Source of the DNA: Galaxea fascicularis
Lineage: Eukaryota; Cnidaria; Anthozoa; Scleractinia; Euphylliidae
NCBI GenBank assembly: GCA_948470475.1
Contig: OX419340.1
Span: 19,565,516 to 19,629,515 of the forward strand
Length of the DNA: 64,000 bases
Reading direction: 5' to 3'
Shown: piece after piece, positions 62,671 through 64,000 of the stretch
Layout of the letters: each line of letters begins with the position of its first letter
How positions within the stretch are numbered: position 1 is the stretch's first letter
The notes under the pieces: generated by a model
Told to the model about the DNA's origin: nothing
What the model saw: only the letters and a program-made list of their open reading frames with translations
Databases searched by the model: none
Translations under genes and position numbers: made by a program

Positions 62671-63614
62671 CAGCAGGTCTATGCATCCTTATCCTTAAAT
62701 TAAATTGAACTGTATTTATAAAGGAAACGTGTATCTCTTACTGAATTGCTTTTTGTACAAATTCAAAGGGTAACAATAAGAGCACAGCCATCTGACATCA
62801 TTCAAACGCGTTCAAACCGCAAGTTTGTATCAAGTTTCATGTTGGAGATACGTAACTTCCTTGATCTTTCGAGCATCACGATCGATTTCAAGGGGATAAA
62901 CAGCTTTTGGACACTGCACTGTGATAGACACTCTTATTGCCTGATCTTGGCTTACCTTTCTGGTACAAGCAAGAAGCGACTGAAATATTTAACTTCGTTA
63001 ATGTAACTCTTCGGCGGATGTTACAAAAAAGAAATTTGTCGATGTCGTGGGTAAATGGTAAACGACCGCTTCTAAGACTCTTGGAATAGACAACATTTTC
63101 CAGCATTTTTTAGCAGATAAAGGTTCGAACTTGACAAAAATCATGGTTTGGACCTTTAGTATCATCAGCCAGCTGAGAAAAGACGTTTGCAAAATCAGTA
63201 ATTTTCAGCTTGCTCCGCGATTATGTTTATATTGCCGCATGTGGCGGTCTACTATCCAAATTCTTTAACTTCAAACCACTTGAATCTCACACATTTCGTA
63301 AAGAAAAGGTTTGTCTAGCTTGCTATGCATTTTTTTTGTAAAACATTATACTCTTGCTTTGCACTGATCGCTTAAAAAACGTAAACAATCACGCTGAATT
63401 TCGGGCGTACCTGGGTGTCTATTGGTCAAAATGATATTTTTCTTGCAGTGCTAAGAACAAGAACCAAAATAATTGCGTTTTTGTTACGTTGTCATAAAGG
63501 CCTTTCACCACACAGAAAATCAAGCGATTTTATTTTTCGAACCGGAACCGACCGGTCCGCTTTTACAGAGACTGCCTCTTAATTATTCATTGGAAACTTA
63601 AATGGACTGAATAA
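62671..63614. other. Intron or intergenic, no recognised feature
   Basis: AT-rich with an 86-codon ORF (62746-63006) that resembles nothing I know. It presumably still lies within the CFAP52 locus, since the remaining exons must be to the right. Confidence 0.35.
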
Positions 63615-63902
63615 ATGAATTGGGATTTACTCGAATATAAGAAAAGAGCGAAGGAACTTGTTACATCAGAAACCCCACCATGTAATGCAAATGACAGGAA
63701 AAAAGGCTACATTGAGGTTATGAAACAGTTGTGGGAGGAGAAAGGCTATGAGCATCTAGGAATTAGGAGCCAGAATTTACGGGACCAAGATTCTAGGCTT
63801 GAGAAAATGGAACACGGTTTCGCGAAGAGTCAAGGGGATGGAAGCTTGGGGTGTGATTGTGTTCGAGATGAATTGAACGAGAGAAAGCTGAGAGAACCAT
63901 AG
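63615..63902 (+). CDS. Retrotransposon N-terminal ORF
   Basis: A 95-aa ORF with ATG and stop: MNWDLLEYKKRAKELVTSET, GYIEVMKQLWEEKGYEHLGI and RSQNLRDQDSRLEKMEHGFA. From recalled sequences this resembles the start of ORFs in cnidarian retrotransposons, where a short helical domain plus NLRDQASRLEK precedes the coding region of a non-LTR element. The stop at 63900-63902 is followed by open sequence to the window edge, so the element may continue, frameshifted, beyond 64000. Confidence 0.45.
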   Translation: MNWDLLEYKKRAKELVTSETPPCNANDRKKGYIEVMKQLWEEKGYEHLGIRSQNLRDQDSRLEKMEHGFAKSQGDGSLGCDCVRDELNERKLREP

Positions 63903-64000
63903 ATATGACTTCTCAACAAGAACTCGAGCCAAGAAATCAAAGAAATGAAAATCAAAATTCTAATTTTGAAGAAGTGAGTCCGATTGAATCACGTTTTGCT

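Overview
The window is animal nuclear DNA. It has spliced genes with GT-AG introns, AT-rich non-coding sequence and a very heavy load of transposable elements (TEs). The tRNA-headed SINEs, CR1-type LINEs, a DIRS retrotransposon, foldback elements and an intronless rhodopsin-like receptor together suggest an anthozoan cnidarian, probably a stony coral. That assignment is inference from recalled repeat families; no marker gene proves the species.

Host genes, all on the + strand: (1) the last two coding exons of ribosomal protein L10 (uL16), 6797-6959 and 13891-14046, split by a 6.9-kb intron; the upstream exons were not found here. (2) An intronless class A G-protein-coupled receptor, 15934-16890. 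(3) The first nine exons of the ciliary WD-repeat gene CFAP52 (WDR16), 27724-59387, running off the right end of the window, with an RFX X-box-like site about 130 bp upstream of its ATG.

Nearly everything else recognisable is mobile DNA. The RPL10 intron holds a 4,018-bp element with 34-bp terminal inverted repeats (TIRs), a 5-bp target duplication and decayed, unfamiliar genes, including a minus-strand protein with motifs that recall rolling-circle replication initiators. This is the best candidate for something undescribed. From 17 to 27 kb lie several non-autonomous DNA transposons whose target-site duplications (TSDs) can be read by eye: Mutator-like 9-10 bp, Harbinger-like TTA and hAT-like 8 bp. 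One of them is nested in a LINE.

The CFAP52 introns carry a CR1-like LINE (31.37-37.34 kb) split by a 3-kb TIR element, which is itself split by a small Harbinger-like element. They also carry a 9.57-kb CACTA-like transposon (38712-48284) with TAAAATAG subterminal repeats. That transposon holds a zinc-finger/transposase remnant and is interrupted by a nearly intact DIRS retrotransposon (43036-47833; gag, RT, RNase H, tyrosine recombinase). Further right are an exact-looking 754-bp tandem duplication, a minus-strand LINE, more SINEs and two retroelement gag-like or ORF1-like fragments.

The three host genes have no evident functional link. The layout is that of a TE-expanded genome in which long introns collect nested insertions. 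All element boundaries were read by eye and none was checked by alignment software.
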